Position numbers and translations under genes: made by a program
NCBI RefSeq assembly: GCF_041260155.1
Contig: NC_091939.1
Coordinates: forward strand, 42,340,370-42,404,369
Direction of reading: 5' to 3'
Length of the DNA: 64,000 nucleotides
Source: Ptychodera flava
Taxonomy: Eukaryota > Hemichordata > Enteropneusta > Ptychoderidae
Part shown: one piece after another, positions 50,001 through 62,439 of the stretch
How positions within the stretch are numbered: position 1 is the stretch's first letter
Layout of the letters: the number at the start of each line of letters is the position of its first letter
Notes under the pieces: model-generated
Databases searched by the model: none
Told to the model about the DNA's origin: nothing
The model's input: the letters and a program-made list of their open reading frames with translations, nothing else

Positions 50001-52560
50001 CAGCAACAACAGAAAAGTAAGGCTTCCAAGAGCCCACAAAGCATCCTTATTTGTTCCAATTGGCATGTGTACTTGTATACATTCATTGCCTTCACATGGT
50101 TTGACAGTTGTTTTCCCACTGTCACTAGATTTTTCATTTCTTTTTGTAGCAGGTGTATTCTTTGACACTGTGATACCTTCACTTGGAATTTTCACAGTTG
50201 GTTGAATTGTCCTATGAGCTTTGGTTGTTTTATCAATACTTGGCTCTGATACATGATTAGGCTGTTCTGGTTTTAATCCATTGTTCCCCTCATCTGGCAC
50301 TGCAATCGTACTTGTTGGTTTTACTGCAGGCTTTTCTATAACAGTTGTTTTCAAATTGGATTGCTCATCTTGATTTGTATTTTCCCGATTCAATGTTTTT
50401 GACTCAACTTTCTGAGTTGTCATCTTCACAGCTGGGTGCACTATTTCAGTTGGTTTGACTGTCTTTTTGGGAATCACTTGACCAAGGTCATTGTTAACTG
50501 GATTATGGCCTTGGTCAAGGTCATCCGGAAGAGGTCCTTCTCCTTGGTTATTTTCCTGCACATATTTTTCTGTTGGAACTTTCTCCACTACAGTGATAGG
50601 CTTGATTGTTGGGTTATCCTTATCTGGTAGTTGTACAGGGTTGGCCGATGCATGACCTTGACTTGGTACCACCTTTGCAGCAGTGGGCTGAATTCCATGT
50701 ACCATTGGCTGCTTTGCTATTTCAGCTTTTGCTGGTGACTCTGAGATTCCAGTGCCAGTAGTTTCTCTGTATGTTCTCTGTTTCTCAGAATCAAACGTAT
50801 GGTCCATGTCATTCTGTGACCGTCTAAACCTTTCCAATTTCAGTGCCTTTGGATGGCTCATCTTATGCTCCAGTTGTGCCATCTTAAAAGAAATGAAATT
50901 ATGCGGTAGAAATCACATCAAATTACATCACTTAAATACTCAAAAATAACACCAGGTAAATGCATTTTTGGCTTAAAAAATTTAGGATTCTCACAAACTA
51001 ATTTACGAAGCAACAAGTCAAATATCTCTATGATCAATAAATATGTGCAAGAAATAGTTAATCTTTGTGATAAAAACTGGCCTAAAGATGAAAAAGTTAT
51101 TGTTCAACAGAACAAATAAGTAATTTGCACCCATTCAGAATTGGTTGATGACATTTACAGATATGGCATATGGCAAACTTTCAGAAGACAATACGTATGA
51201 TGCCTGGAGGACTAAATGTTAACGTAGAAGAGCTAAGTGATGGGGAAATGTGAGGCTATTTTACCATGTTAACAGTCCAGACATCCACTTTCTGTTTCAA
51301 TCACAAAGGAACTGAATATTTGAGCATTCCGTTTTAAATCTATAATTTGAAGAATGGGACTCTACTCCTTTGTGCAATGCATATAACCTTTTTTTCCCTA
51401 TGATCAGGAAATGTCTGTTACACAGGTAAGTCAGCACGGAAACATTTCTTCAGGCAACTTACATTACTTTTTTCTATAAATACAATGCAGTCTGCTCGGA
51501 AAATAACTCTAGAAGAAAATTTACGGTACCAGCTAATCTTCCTAAAAAGGTACTTCACACAGATAAACATGATTTGAATTAACAATGATTTTTCTTGACC
51601 TTGCACGTTTTGTTAGACTCTGAGAAATATTATGAGAATAGGTATTCTGAAATGCAAATGATCTCAAAAAAAGAAAATAAGTTGTCGTGTAGTTTGCATG
51701 AGTAATGAAATACACAACCATATACATGTACAGGAATACTGATTCTTACGAAATTTGATGACATAGTCCATAATATTAGTTGGCAAGCCATTTCCGTGAT
51801 GTTTCAGATGCACAGGAAAACAGAAAACTGTATATATATTTCATTATTCATAGGATAGGTATAAAATAATATTTACATATAAATGACAGACACAATGCAC
51901 TGTTGGACCAACATGTTTGAAGAAACGTAGATACACTGAGTATTACAATCATCGTCATTTTCATCATCATGCAATAGATTACGTATGATTCTTTATTGTG
52001 AGATTTGTGTTGCCATGGATGGAGTTAAAAGAGATATCGTATTTTGACCTCTATGGTGCATGTCGTGTTGATACACTCTGTACAAACTAGATATATAGCG
52101 ATGATTTGTGCTTTATCGGACAAAGTTCAGTTACACAACAAATGAACAATAGTAAAACAATTCAACAATCTTTAATCGTTAACACACTCACAAATGATTT
52201 AAAGAGCGAACGGCTTGTATACAAGCTACTGGAATATTTCCAACAGAGAGTTCATATTAAACCGGTCTCTGTTTCTCTGTTTCAACAGAACGGCAATACG
52301 AAAGAAAGGTGACAAATAAGATGTAAACAAGTACTTGTCCCCACCAAACTTTGACCCACCTTCAAAGCTTGACCCGCTCCTGCTGTTTCGATACCGCTGA
52401 TTTTTTTCCTCGATTTGAAGAGTGTCCACAGTCGTCCATTTTTGTCGTCAAGGGAAGCCTTTAGCTTATCTAATGAATCGAGTGGTTTACTATAAATACC
52501 AGAGTCTAACAAAACTACAATAACGACAGTTGACAAGATAATATTATACCGGAGTGACAT
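47041..52560 (-). CDS. Predicted single-pass type I membrane protein, unknown family
   Basis: Three exons on the - strand: 52360-52560 (ATG at 52560), 49901-50882 and 47041-47162 (stop TGA). Phases 0 and 1 agree, giving 434 residues. Residues 1-24 are a signal peptide (RYNIILSTVVIVVLLDSGIYS). The ectodomain (about 25-346) is hydrophilic, rich in Pro, Thr, Lys, Glu and Asn, with repeated TVKPT/AVKPT/IKPITV-type phrases and a Cys pair (CEGNEC) just before the membrane: a mucin-like stalk. One membrane helix lies at about 348-370 (LWALGSLTFLLLLLTGAVLY), then a very basic juxtamembrane stretch (KKRHGKLKRWHKHDRR) and a cytoplasmic tail with a dileucine (ALLKK) and an acidic end (EEDTTDDEFM). Layout resembles trans-Golgi (TGN38-like) or sialomucin proteins but no homology is claimed. 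It is divergent from PPIL2 with 616 bp between start codons. The 2.7-kb last intron contains the central-repeat element; extra small exons there cannot be excluded. Confidence 0.72.
47540..49460 (-). mobile_element. Central-repeat element family, copy 2, with ~145-bp tandem units
   Basis: Contains about six tandem units of ~145 bp (CATCACAATTTGAACAAATC at 48671, 48815, 48961; related starts at 48381 and 48526). Each unit carries TGACCAAAAATG and GGGACCTGTATACCAAATAT words. An (ACAG)/(ACAT) microsatellite (ACAGACAT)n lies at 49360-49402, and CATATATACATATGGCTATGGGAGC occurs (in pieces) at both 48075 and 49438. It is the reverse orientation of copies 1 and 3. No coding. It lies in the last intron of the membrane-protein gene. 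Confidence 0.7.
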
Positions 52561-53176
52561 TCTGCTACTGTTACACGTAAGGGGGACACGTACATACTAT
52601 CTACACACCACTTGTCGCATTGAGCTAGCTGAACTTCCCAAAAGGTATATTGTACTGACAATATCAAATATACTTAGTTAGTTTATTCGAAGAAATAATT
52701 TCTTGGCGTCCTACAAAAATCAAAATAAAATAATGAAGTAATACTTTTAGTATCAAAGAAAGCTTAATTTTTGACAAGTACACAGTTTTGGAATTGGAAA
52801 ACGGATTTTAAGTTGTAACATCGTGTGCATGAATTCGTAGAACAAATTTCATTTGGAACGTTCCACTAAATTTCTGGGCATGTCAGATTAAACAGTAGGA
52901 AATTCAGGAATATTTCGTCATTGGGCGAGCAACTCGAATTTGCCTGTCTCTTTTCCATATAAAAGCAACTTATGTTGTATAAACCAGTGTCTTTTGACGG
53001 TAATAGCTTTTAAATTGGTGGTCGCATACAATTTTTGCATGCCGTGTATCCCTGCATGTAAGGTTGTGTAACCTTTGGGACTTCCTGTAATCAGTAAACC
53101 GGAAAACGTCCTACTGTACGTCTGTTTACAAAATTTAACTTGATCAGTTGCACTATATCAGGAACGACCGATCAAC
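52561..53176. promoter_or_regulatory. Bidirectional promoter region of the membrane-protein gene and PPIL2
   Basis: Only 616 bp separate the two divergent start codons, so the genes probably share a promoter region. ETS-like sites ACTTCCTG near 53079 and ACCGGAAA at 53098-53105 lie 75-100 bp before the PPIL2 ATG. No TATA box is obvious for PPIL2. Confidence 0.5.
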
Positions 53177-56100
53177 ATGGGGAAACGTCAACACCAAAAG
53201 GATAAAATGTAAGTAATGAGTATATGATGAACGTGAAATTTGTCTCTTATCGAACTGGAACTCAGTCATTATAACTTCACTACATAGTACACAAGTTTAC
53301 ATTCACTCTCATCGTACCACTACGCTACAGAGTGTGTGTTGTATGCGGTTTCTAGACGTTTCGGCACCAAGTCGTTTCGGCCCAAGACGTTTCGGCCTCC
53401 CGATTTCAGGCCCCAAGTCGTTTCGGCACGGCACCGCGACCCAAGACGTTTCGGCACTGCTCAGGGCTATCTGAGGGAACTAGTGCTGGAGCGTAATGGA
53501 ATGTTGCAAATCAAAGCACTAAAAAAGTAGTGTCAAATAACATTCATGTACATCATGCTTCACTTCGTGAGAACATAGTAAGAGACCGTAAGAAAAAAAC
53601 TTCATATCGTTTTTAAATCTGTGACACAAGTTTATCGATAGCAATAGCCGCCGACACGGCAAATGTTTGAAAGCGGTGCCAAAACAGCACGGCAAATGTC
53701 ACACAAATGCACAGAAAAGTACTGGTCAGAACGCAAAGGTCACGCTTACGAATATGACTGGTCAGTCAATTACTAAATAGTTTGAAAACAAATCGAAACA
53801 GGGATGCCGAAACGTCTTGGGTTGCGGTGCCGAAATGACTTTGGGCCGGAAATTGCGAGGCCGAAACGACTTGGGCCGAAACGACTTGGTGCCGAAACGA
53901 CCATTACCTTGTCTGCTACACTGAGTAGGAGCCCTGCGTACCGTGCTGTGTGTTTCGGGCGTTACACGGCCCGGCCGTGTAACGCCCGAAACACACAGCA
54001 CGGTACGCAGGGCTACACTGAGTAGCGGTACAGTGTACTACTGTGCTAAATCGTGGCATATATGCTCCCCATCACCTGTGCTGTAACGAGATATGGTATT
54101 TTGAAATCAAATTTATTCATTAAAAATATGCCACACCATCAATAAAGTTCATAAGTATAGGGGAAGGGGCAAGCCCCGATCATGGAGGTTGCAGCGAAGA
54201 GGATTGCTGCAGTTCCATAGCCATACTCCATAGGACCATCGCCCTCCCGGAGGTGGGCCCTCTTCCCCCTCCATCCACATGCGTCAGGGAAAGGTATTGG
54301 CCACGGACCTGCAGCAGTGGAGAAGGTGTCTGGTCTACTTCCCTACCACTTACAAATTACCCTTTGATGAGCTTTTGTCCATCGATTCCTGGTTATGCTA
54401 CTGGAATTTGCAGAATTGCTAATGCTAACACCTTAGGCCTTTATAACATTTTTGCTATTCACTTTGTCATAAACGTCTTTATTTTACCAGGTACATCACG
54501 TACACTGAATGGACTACACAATATGGAGGAAAGCAAGCAGGTAAATGAAAGATTGAAATAGTTGTCATTTTTCTCTAATAATTTACAAAAGGGACGTGAC
54601 AAATCTTACAATTTATGGGAGAAGAAATAATTTACAGAATAGAAGATTTCAGTCTGTCATTTGAAAATCATTATCAAGTTCCTTTTGGTACAACCGCAAC
54701 AGTGAAGAGATAAATAAGTCACCTCCGTTTCCTGTGTCCATCTTTACTGTAAAAAAACAATAGGTTAAACTCACAATGATGCAATTAAATAAGCTGTGTA
54801 TCAAGAATCAATACTACCACTGTCATGTCTCATCATAGCAAATATATTATACCCAGTGTCAATGCTTCATTATTAGCATGGTCGCATAATGTTTGACACA
54901 ATATATGAAATCTCTAGTTCTCAAAATTATCACAAAAAAAGTAATTGTATGTAATCACCGGTAATTTCAATTTGACCAAAAAATTACAACTCAAGTAAAG
55001 ATATTTTTAGCCAATACCAAGGGTTCTCTCAATGGTGAGAGCATTACAAAAATAGCTTTGCCAAGTAGGACTCAATTTTCCTCCTTTTTCCCCTCCAGGA
55101 TCTGATATTGGTGAGAAAGCAGCATTCAGAAGATTACCATTTGATCATTGCAGGTATGCCTAATTTAGTACTTGTACAATTTACAGAAACTGTGATTGCA
55201 ACTGATATCAGCATGATACTTTTTGCTTTGGAATCATCAAATTCAGTTCTTAAATGATGTAATATCAATCTGATGTCCTTTAGCTAATTTTCAATAGTTG
55301 ATGCGATGGTACATATAGATATAGCACTAGTGATTGCTTTTTACTGCAAGCCCCTGTGATAAGCAGGGAATGTAAAATAGAAAATTGCAGACACTGTTTG
55401 TGTATGAATGATGGGATCTGTAATGTGGTCCCATTCTAAATAAGATGTATAGGAGGCAAAATATGGTGTAACCCTTTACATGTTAAAACATATGTTATTT
55501 CTCTGTCACCGACTAAGTAGAATGATCTTTGTATTTGCAGTCTTTCACTTCAACCATTTGAACACCCCTACTGTACACCAGATGGTACTGTCTATGATCT
55601 GACAAACATCATACCATACCTGAAGAAATATGGAAGTAATCCTATCACTGGAGAGGTGAGATTTCCAAACATATTCAGGCATATACTACTTTGATACCCA
55701 GACCCTTCACAACTAAATTTCATGACAACCTTCCGTTTTCTATGAGAAATGTGACTCTTGAAATCATCCACGGATTTATTTCAAAGGATCACACAGTCAT
55801 TATGACACTGGGATACTTTTTACAATAGGTAACATTAAACAGTGAAGGAAAATTGGTTCCTACATCAACCATTTCATTCTGATAATTTTCATATCGTTGA
55901 TGTTTCACTACATATTTTACATTTTATACTGTGACAGGGTTTTTCAGTTTTCAAAATTATGACTATTTTCAGTGAAATCATATCAAAGATAACACTTTCC
56001 ATACATTCATTTGACATCATTGTCCTGTAACAGAAAAAATCAAATTACAAACCTTCCATGCTTCAGCATTTGGAAAGAATGAAATTATAAGTGCATTTAT

Positions 56101-59100
56101 CTTTACATTGTTTTTCCATACATTTTTTCTTCTTACCAAGTGATAGTAGTTCTACTAGTTGTAGTTTATCCTGTACAAACTATTTTCTTTCAGCCGATGG
56201 AAGCCAAGGGATTGATAAAGCTTCATTTCCATAAAAATGCAGACGGTGAGAAACTCAGAATTGTTTTCTTGTGGTTTCAGTATATTTACCAAACGCCAAA
56301 TACAGATTATCAATACGGTATTTTCTGTCATGATATATTTTCTGTAATGATAATCAGTTTTAGATTGGTAGGAGAAAATCAATGTTTGGTTAGAGAGGCA
56401 GGGACAATTGGCAGTTTTTAGCATTCTTCTTATCAAAATGATCAAAATCAATCATGATATTAAAAAGACATCTTGCAGCTTGAGTGTCAGATTAAGTCTT
56501 GCTGCACTGAATGCAGAAGTTTACAGTTCGGCAGAGCAGTCATAAACTCATTGGCATATACCAGTATATACTAATAGGTACCAGAAATTATGTCAATATT
56601 TTTCATCACCTGTTCTTTATAAAAGCAAGGCTGAATATATATTTTGTCAACCATTCTTTCAACACTTTTCAAAATTCTGACAAATGTTAGTGGTTTTTCA
56701 AGTGCAGGTAGTATTAAAAGACTTGACAAATATAATGGCAACAGTAATTTTGTCACATTTTCATGTAAAGATGGTTTATTTATACGTGTGTACATTTATA
56801 CTTCATGTCCATAGGAAAGTTCCACTGTCCGGTTACCTACAAAGTCTTCACAAAGAATTCACATATTGTTGCCATCAAACCAACTGGCAATGTGTATACA
56901 AATGAGGTAAGCTCTGTTTTCATATACATGTACAGAAAGTGTACTTTTTCCACTTTCTCAGAGGATTCTGATGGAAATTACAAATTGAACTCAAACTATC
57001 TTCTGTAAAAAAAGTATAAGAATAACAATATAAATGATAATGATAATGATGATTATGATGATACTTAGTTCTGGCAGGGCAGTTGTATTAATCCTTCAAA
57101 CTTGACACATTGCCCAGCTCAATGCTAAACCAGCTTTTCAGAAGCCAACCATTTGATTGACAGTCTTAGAAGAACCTGACTTTTCAAATGTCTCTTAACT
57201 TTTCAATCAACAATTTTCTTTCGGCATACATAATCAGGTCCTCCTAATTACTGCCTAGAAACTGCCCAAGATATATCTGAATTCAATTTTACTCTTTTGA
57301 ACAAAGATATCAATTTTAAATTCTTCACATAGGGAAATTCATTTCAGCTTATGACTTGCATCTCTCAGCTGACCTGGATTCTGCCAGCATCAACTGCAAT
57401 GTAGTGTGCTTCCACTATCTTGATTGTTAGGTTATACCATCTCAAGCAAAGGGATGGCTAGTGACATGGCAGGGATGCAGTGCATTGCAGTCAATGTTTC
57501 TTGTATCATGACCAGCCAGGAGATGCAAACCTTGAGCTAAAATGAATTTTTCTGTGTGGACAGATAAGAATTGGCTTTAAACTTTGATATCTTTGTTTCG
57601 AAGAGTAAGTAAGACTTTAGCTAAGCCCAGAACATTCTATTTGCAGTAATTAGTCGTACTCCTTCAATCTATTACTCAAAATGTCACTGTATAGGGTATG
57701 AATTGTGTTACTTTACTCTTTCTTGTTTCTTGTCATCTCAGTGACTTTAAATGACAGCCTAGTATTTCAAAACGTTTTGACAAAAACAGTAACTTCAGAT
57801 TGATATTCTGGAATGCAACCAACCACTTGTTGCAGTCTTTGTACTCGCATAGGAAAGGTTTAAACTACTAAAGTAAAAGATACTCAGAACCAAACCAATG
57901 GTTGTGTTGTCCATGTATCTGCTATGTCACAGCCATTTTGGATGTAAATTGCATTGGGACTGTATTAAAGTGGCCAGTCTCAAAATTTGGCTGCTATGTA
58001 AAGCTTGCAGATACCGTGATAGATGCAAGGATACACAAATCATTATCTGCGTATAAGTTATCAAAGGGACTATTTTTCTGTCAAGAAGTGAAAGTAGAGC
58101 AGACTCAGCCCATAAAGTTTGAAGTCTGGCTACAGATAAAAATAAAAGAAAAAACTTGCATGCACATCATTACATGAAATGTGTATTGTACATGCCACCA
58201 TGATGCCTGTTAAAACATTCATTGACTATATTTCATACGTTGCCAACATAATTCAGTTGCTTTCCTAATATTTTTATCACATTAACACTGTCATCTTACC
58301 TGTAACAATTTCAACTTTGTGCAAATGACAATATCCCCACATACCATGGTGGGTATAATTCTATTGTGACTGTGTTTTGCTTTCACCATTGGCAGGCAGT
58401 GGAAACCCTGAACATTAAACCAAAACACATGATGGATCTGTTGACTGATGAACCATTCAGCAGAAAAGATATCATCACATTACAAGATCCACACAACTTG
58501 GACAAATTTAATATTGCTGAATTTCATCATGTAAAAAACAGTCTGAAAGCAGATGATGAAGGTAAGATCTCTTATATTTGTACAAGTCATCTGGTAAGAC
58601 CACATGAAAATAACAGTCAGTGTAGCTGTACACAGTGGAGTCAAGTTTTCAGTTTTCATGTGATCCACTATCAAGGATGTATTGCTGTATCAGAAAACTT
58701 TTGGAACTTATAAATTTTGTCAGTCTGAACACAGTCCCTCCACACACTGGTTGGGAATCATCTATTGTTTTAACGTGTGAAGTACTGGACTAGGAATTGT
58801 ATGGGCATTTCATACCCATTTTCTGTCGTGTTTTTCTTTCGAACATTTGTTACCCAGAACCACTGATATTGTACTCAAATATGTGAAGCCTGCGTCAACT
58901 ATTTCAAAAAAATGAACAATCCATTAGGTTATCGGTCATTTGGTTTTGTTGTTTTGATTTCCGTAAAACAAAATGGCAGTTACTGTAGCTCGCCTGCATT
59001 CCAATGTAGTAAACGGCGTTTTCTCACCTTACCAGTCGCCTGATAATAAACTTTTAAAACAGGTATCACATGAAATGTGGTGTTTATTTTGGTGTGGGGG

Positions 59101-62100
59101 TTTGATTGTATTTAAACCAAAATGAAGCCCTACAATTACAAACACAGACATCTTATCAAACCATACAGCGCATCGTAACAATAGGGACCAAGGCATTTCC
59201 CAACCGGTGTGTGGAGGGACTGTGGTCTGAACAAGGTCACTGATTCTGAACAAGGTCACCTTGCCTGTGTAAATTTGAAATGATCAAGTTTTCTACAGTA
59301 AAGTCCTAAATTATTGGGTGTATTTTATGAACATTTATAATCTCTAATAATCTAACACTATTCATCATTTGTTGTTTAATGCATGATCTAGTCCTTTTCA
59401 AGTTTCCATTTCATTGCTTTCCACAGGTCCTAGGTAAATCACTGTATTTCAATTTAATGATGTTATTGTTGTTGTTATTTTTAGAAGAGAAAAAAGCAAG
59501 AGAGGACCCATCATATCATTTGAAGACAACTTCAGCAGAAACCAGAGATATCTTAGAAGAGCTTTATAGAGATTACAAACCCAAGGTAAAGCAAGTCAAT
59601 TTAGTAGTACATTAATATGGCAAATATAACCCTTTGCCCATATACATGTGTACATCTGTGCTGGCTGAAAAACAAAATTTGAACTAAAGTGAAATTATGC
59701 GTTGCTGTCCAAGGTCTAACTAAAAACTGAAAATCTTTGTCTCAAGCACCAATGAAAGATGATCAAAGATACACATCCGGGATTCATTGTGTGCTGTGTT
59801 TGCTGAAAGCCAAGTCAAATCATAGTTCTCTAGGATGATGCTAGCTCTTTCGCAGAAAAGACACAGAAAGGACATGCTGAAATTACTGGTATAAGCACAT
59901 AAAACACCATATAGACATTGTATTTTATTCAATATGATGTTTGAAAAAACACTGGTATTGCGCAGTCTGACCACTGAAATTTTATTTTACTGCAACTCTG
60001 CTAGTGCAGTAATTCCTTGAAAGTCTCTTATACGCTATAATACCTGTAATAATCCAAGTCACTTTTACCACCACCAGCAACTCATACTATAGAAATAACG
60101 GGCGACGCGCTGACCATTAACGTTTATATGTGGGCAAGGGCAAGAGGAAAGCCAAAAATTAACGGGCGAGGCTTGCCGAGCCCGTTAATTTGGCTTTCCT
60201 CGAGCCCGCGCCCACAAATAAACGTTAATGGTCAGAGCGGAGTCTGTTATTTCCATTATATTATCAGCAAACCAAAGAAAACCGTCAAAATTTCCGAAAT
60301 TACAGGAGCGAACGACAACTTGGCCCCAGAAACTGAGCAATACGCGACGCACTGTCACGCGCGCTGTAAAAAATTGGCAAATCCGGAGATGTTTTCAGAA
60401 AAAAGTATCTCAACTTGACCTACAAGTGCTCCATTTTATTTTGTGATTGATTATGATTTACGTTTGAGGTGTAAAGTTACGATACTTTGAGTTGTTAATC
60501 TTATTATTCATATTCACGGGCATGCAAACAAACCATTACTGTGTATTTGTGGTCAGTCACGTGGTTCAGCTCGACCAATCAAAATGCGACGGGCAGGGCA
60601 TGGTAATATAATGCACAGTGTTTGTGTAAATGATACGCAAGGAATACCTTTATAACTCAATTAAAAATTGTTGGGGACATAAGTTTCATTGTAAACAAGG
60701 GATAAATATTCATAATCATTGTGTATCTACCTGTCACAAAATTACCGTTTTGTTCAAAAGCCCAATATCCATTCAATGTTTAAGATTTTTAATTGCAGCA
60801 AACTGCAGTTGAGAAGTTTTTCTCTGCAATTTTACAACTAAAAAAGAGTAAAACTGTGTGAGAGAAAGGTGTCAAATCCAAACTTGTATTAATATGCAGT
60901 CTACAGCTGGTCACATGTCACATCAGTGTTCCCGCTAAGGCTTACTTGCGCGCTAATTGCGCAGTGTCTTCGACTGCTCTCGCAGTGAAATTTCATGTTT
61001 TGCGCAACTTTAGTCTAAGTCATTTCAATCGGTATTAGTTTTAGAAACGACAATTACACTCAGGGCGAAATGTGTGATCTCAGCGTAGATTTTACTTTCA
61101 CGTTTCAAGTTTAGTGCCTGTTGGCGGCGCAGTTGCCACCAACGTTCATTGTATGTTGTGACATACCTCAATAAATTAGCATATACATGAACGGACCAAG
61201 CTGTGAGGCAATCAGGCGTATCTCAAGTTGTGCACTCTCTCAAAACCTTAGAGGGAACACTGTGTCACATGTCATGAAAGTACCGATACCACTTTGCGTG
61301 TTGTTCTCTTCAATGCAGTAGTGTAGAATGCCACAACCGTAAAGTACTGTGCTCAAATTAACTTTTCATGTATTTGTTGCCATGGTTACAGGAAGAAAAG
61401 GCAGGAGATGCAAAGAAAGCTGACAAAACAAATGCCGTAAGTATGGTCCACTTTTGAAATTTCAGTATTTTGGCATAATCTGTCACACCTCTTGTAGGAA
61501 GAGACGTTTTTCTCAAGTTTCTTATTAAGATTTAAATGTCAGATCAATTAGAAAATCTCAGATGTATACAGGACATGTTTTGCTGCATGGTTGGTCAGAC
61601 AGACCAATAATATACCCATTGTCTGTTTAGCCTCAGAGTGGAATTCTATCATGGAATTTTCACACCCCCTTTCATTTACGTTGTCTAGGCTCACTATAGT
61701 ACGGGTGCAGTAGCTGCCAGTTTTACATCAACTGCTGCAGTGCCAGTCACAGAACATGAAGCTGGTAAGTAGAGCGCCCTCACAGGAAATACCCTAACTG
61801 GTGTCATTTCTTGCAAACAATGATATGTAAATATCAGTTAGAGAGATGAACGGTGAGACAATCAGTACCAGTTTTCCTGAATTTTGACTATGACTCTGCT
61901 GTACTGCTATAGCAAAGGAATCATATCACCATATAGCACAGATGTAGGATGTCACATCGCTATGGAATAACATGTCTAATTTGACAAGATTTTCCATTCC
62001 TGTCATTATGTCACAGTTGTAACTCTGCTAGTTAGTTGTTGTGCAGAGTTGTTCCATGATATAATTTCTTTTCATTGTAAACTTTTGTTCAACCATGCCA

Positions 62101-62397
62101 ACTCAATCAATCAGTTTTTCCAATGTTGTTCTCAGCTAAACCATGACACATTTCCATGTAATTTACAATCACAAGATATTAGTGCTTTTCACCATGTAAT
62201 AGTTGACATTAATGAAAAAAACCCAAGTAGTAGTTCTGGACTATCATTGAAAGAATTGATAGTTGCTAATTTTGCTGTTTTTGTTCACAGCTGTCATTGA
62301 TGAAGATATTGTCAGATATGCACTTGTCAAATCTAAAGGTTATGTCAGGATTATCACCAATAAAGGAAATTTGAATGTTGAACTGCACTGTGACATG
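53177..62397 (+). CDS. PPIL2: PPIL2 (U-box and cyclophilin-domain protein), 5' part
   Basis: Eleven exons in the window: 53177-53208, 54491-54540, 55099-55153, 55541-55655, 56194-56245, 56815-56906, 58396-58561, 59485-59585, 61392-61436, 61689-61764 and 62291-62397. All phases agree; 297 residues so far. It starts MGKRQHQKDKM exactly as human PPIL2. A modified RING/U-box spans about residues 36-125 (RRLPFDHCSLSLQPFEHPYC, later FHCPVTYKVFTKNSHIVAI and KPTGNVY). The middle carries LTDEPFSRKDIITLQDPHNL and the SYHLKTTSAETRDILEELY block; an Ala/Lys linker and the HYSTGAVAASFTSTA motif follow. The cyclophilin domain begins near residue 277 (YVRIITNKGNLNVELHCDM) and continues past the window end. 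PPIL2 (Cyp60) is a nuclear U-box E3 ligase associated with the spliceosome; the human cyclophilin domain is thought to have little isomerase activity. Introns 1, 7 and 8 hold MITEs and fold-back elements and the last visible intron a central-repeat element. Confidence 0.98.
53354..53902. mobile_element. Fold-back MITE with ~105-bp arms of repeated GTCGTTTCGGC
   Basis: Left arm about 53354-53460 and right arm about 53808-53902 are inverted copies. Each arm is a run of five or so GWCGTTTCGGC words with CCAA spacers, plus CTCGCAATTTC-type and GGCACCGC segments in the same order. The ~345-bp centre is unique and not coding. It lies in PPIL2 intron 1. Confidence 0.8.
53916..54025. mobile_element. 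85-bp near-perfect palindrome with flanking direct repeats
   Basis: 53930-54014 is a palindrome with 42-bp arms around a single C at 53972 (AGCCCTGCGTACCGTGCTGT ... ACAGCACGGTACGCAGGGCT). CTACACTGAGTAG occurs directly before it at 53916-53928 and overlaps its end at 54013-54025, as a target duplication or a copied flank would. It sits 14 bp from the end of the neighbouring fold-back MITE. Confidence 0.85.
58730..59224. mobile_element. MITE with 28-bp inverted repeats and a 7-bp target duplication
   Basis: Starts CACAGTCCCTCCACACAC and ends with its complement (GTGTGTGGAGGGACTGTG); GGTTGGGAA continues the pairing. GTCTGAA flanks it at 58723-58729 and 59225-59231. It is ~495 bp, non-coding, in PPIL2 intron 7. 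A solo end of the same family is at 22719. Confidence 0.85.
60090..60615. mobile_element. Fold-back element with terminal hairpin in PPIL2 intron 8
   Basis: Arms at about 60092-60165 and 60175-60253 pair almost completely (AAATAACGG..., GACCATTAACGTTTAT, GGAAAGCCAAA and their complements). About 350 bp of unique sequence follows, ending ACCAATCAAAATGCGACGGGC; TTCCATTATATTAT at 60249 is partly inverted by ATGGTAATATAATG at 60600. The asymmetric plan matches 14385-14960. Confidence 0.7.
60916..61270. mobile_element. hAT-type MITE with 8-bp target duplication
   Basis: TGTCACAT at 60916-60923 and 61263-61270 are exact direct repeats. The element between (60924-61262, 339 bp) starts CAGTGTTCCCGCTAAGG and ends CCTTAGAGGGAACACTG, inverted with two mismatches. 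An 8-bp duplication and CAGTG ends are diagnostic of hAT. Non-coding, in PPIL2 intron 8. Confidence 0.9.
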
Positions 62398-62439
62398 GTA
62401 AGTGATATGAGGAGTTCTCACCATTGTATATTGTATTTT

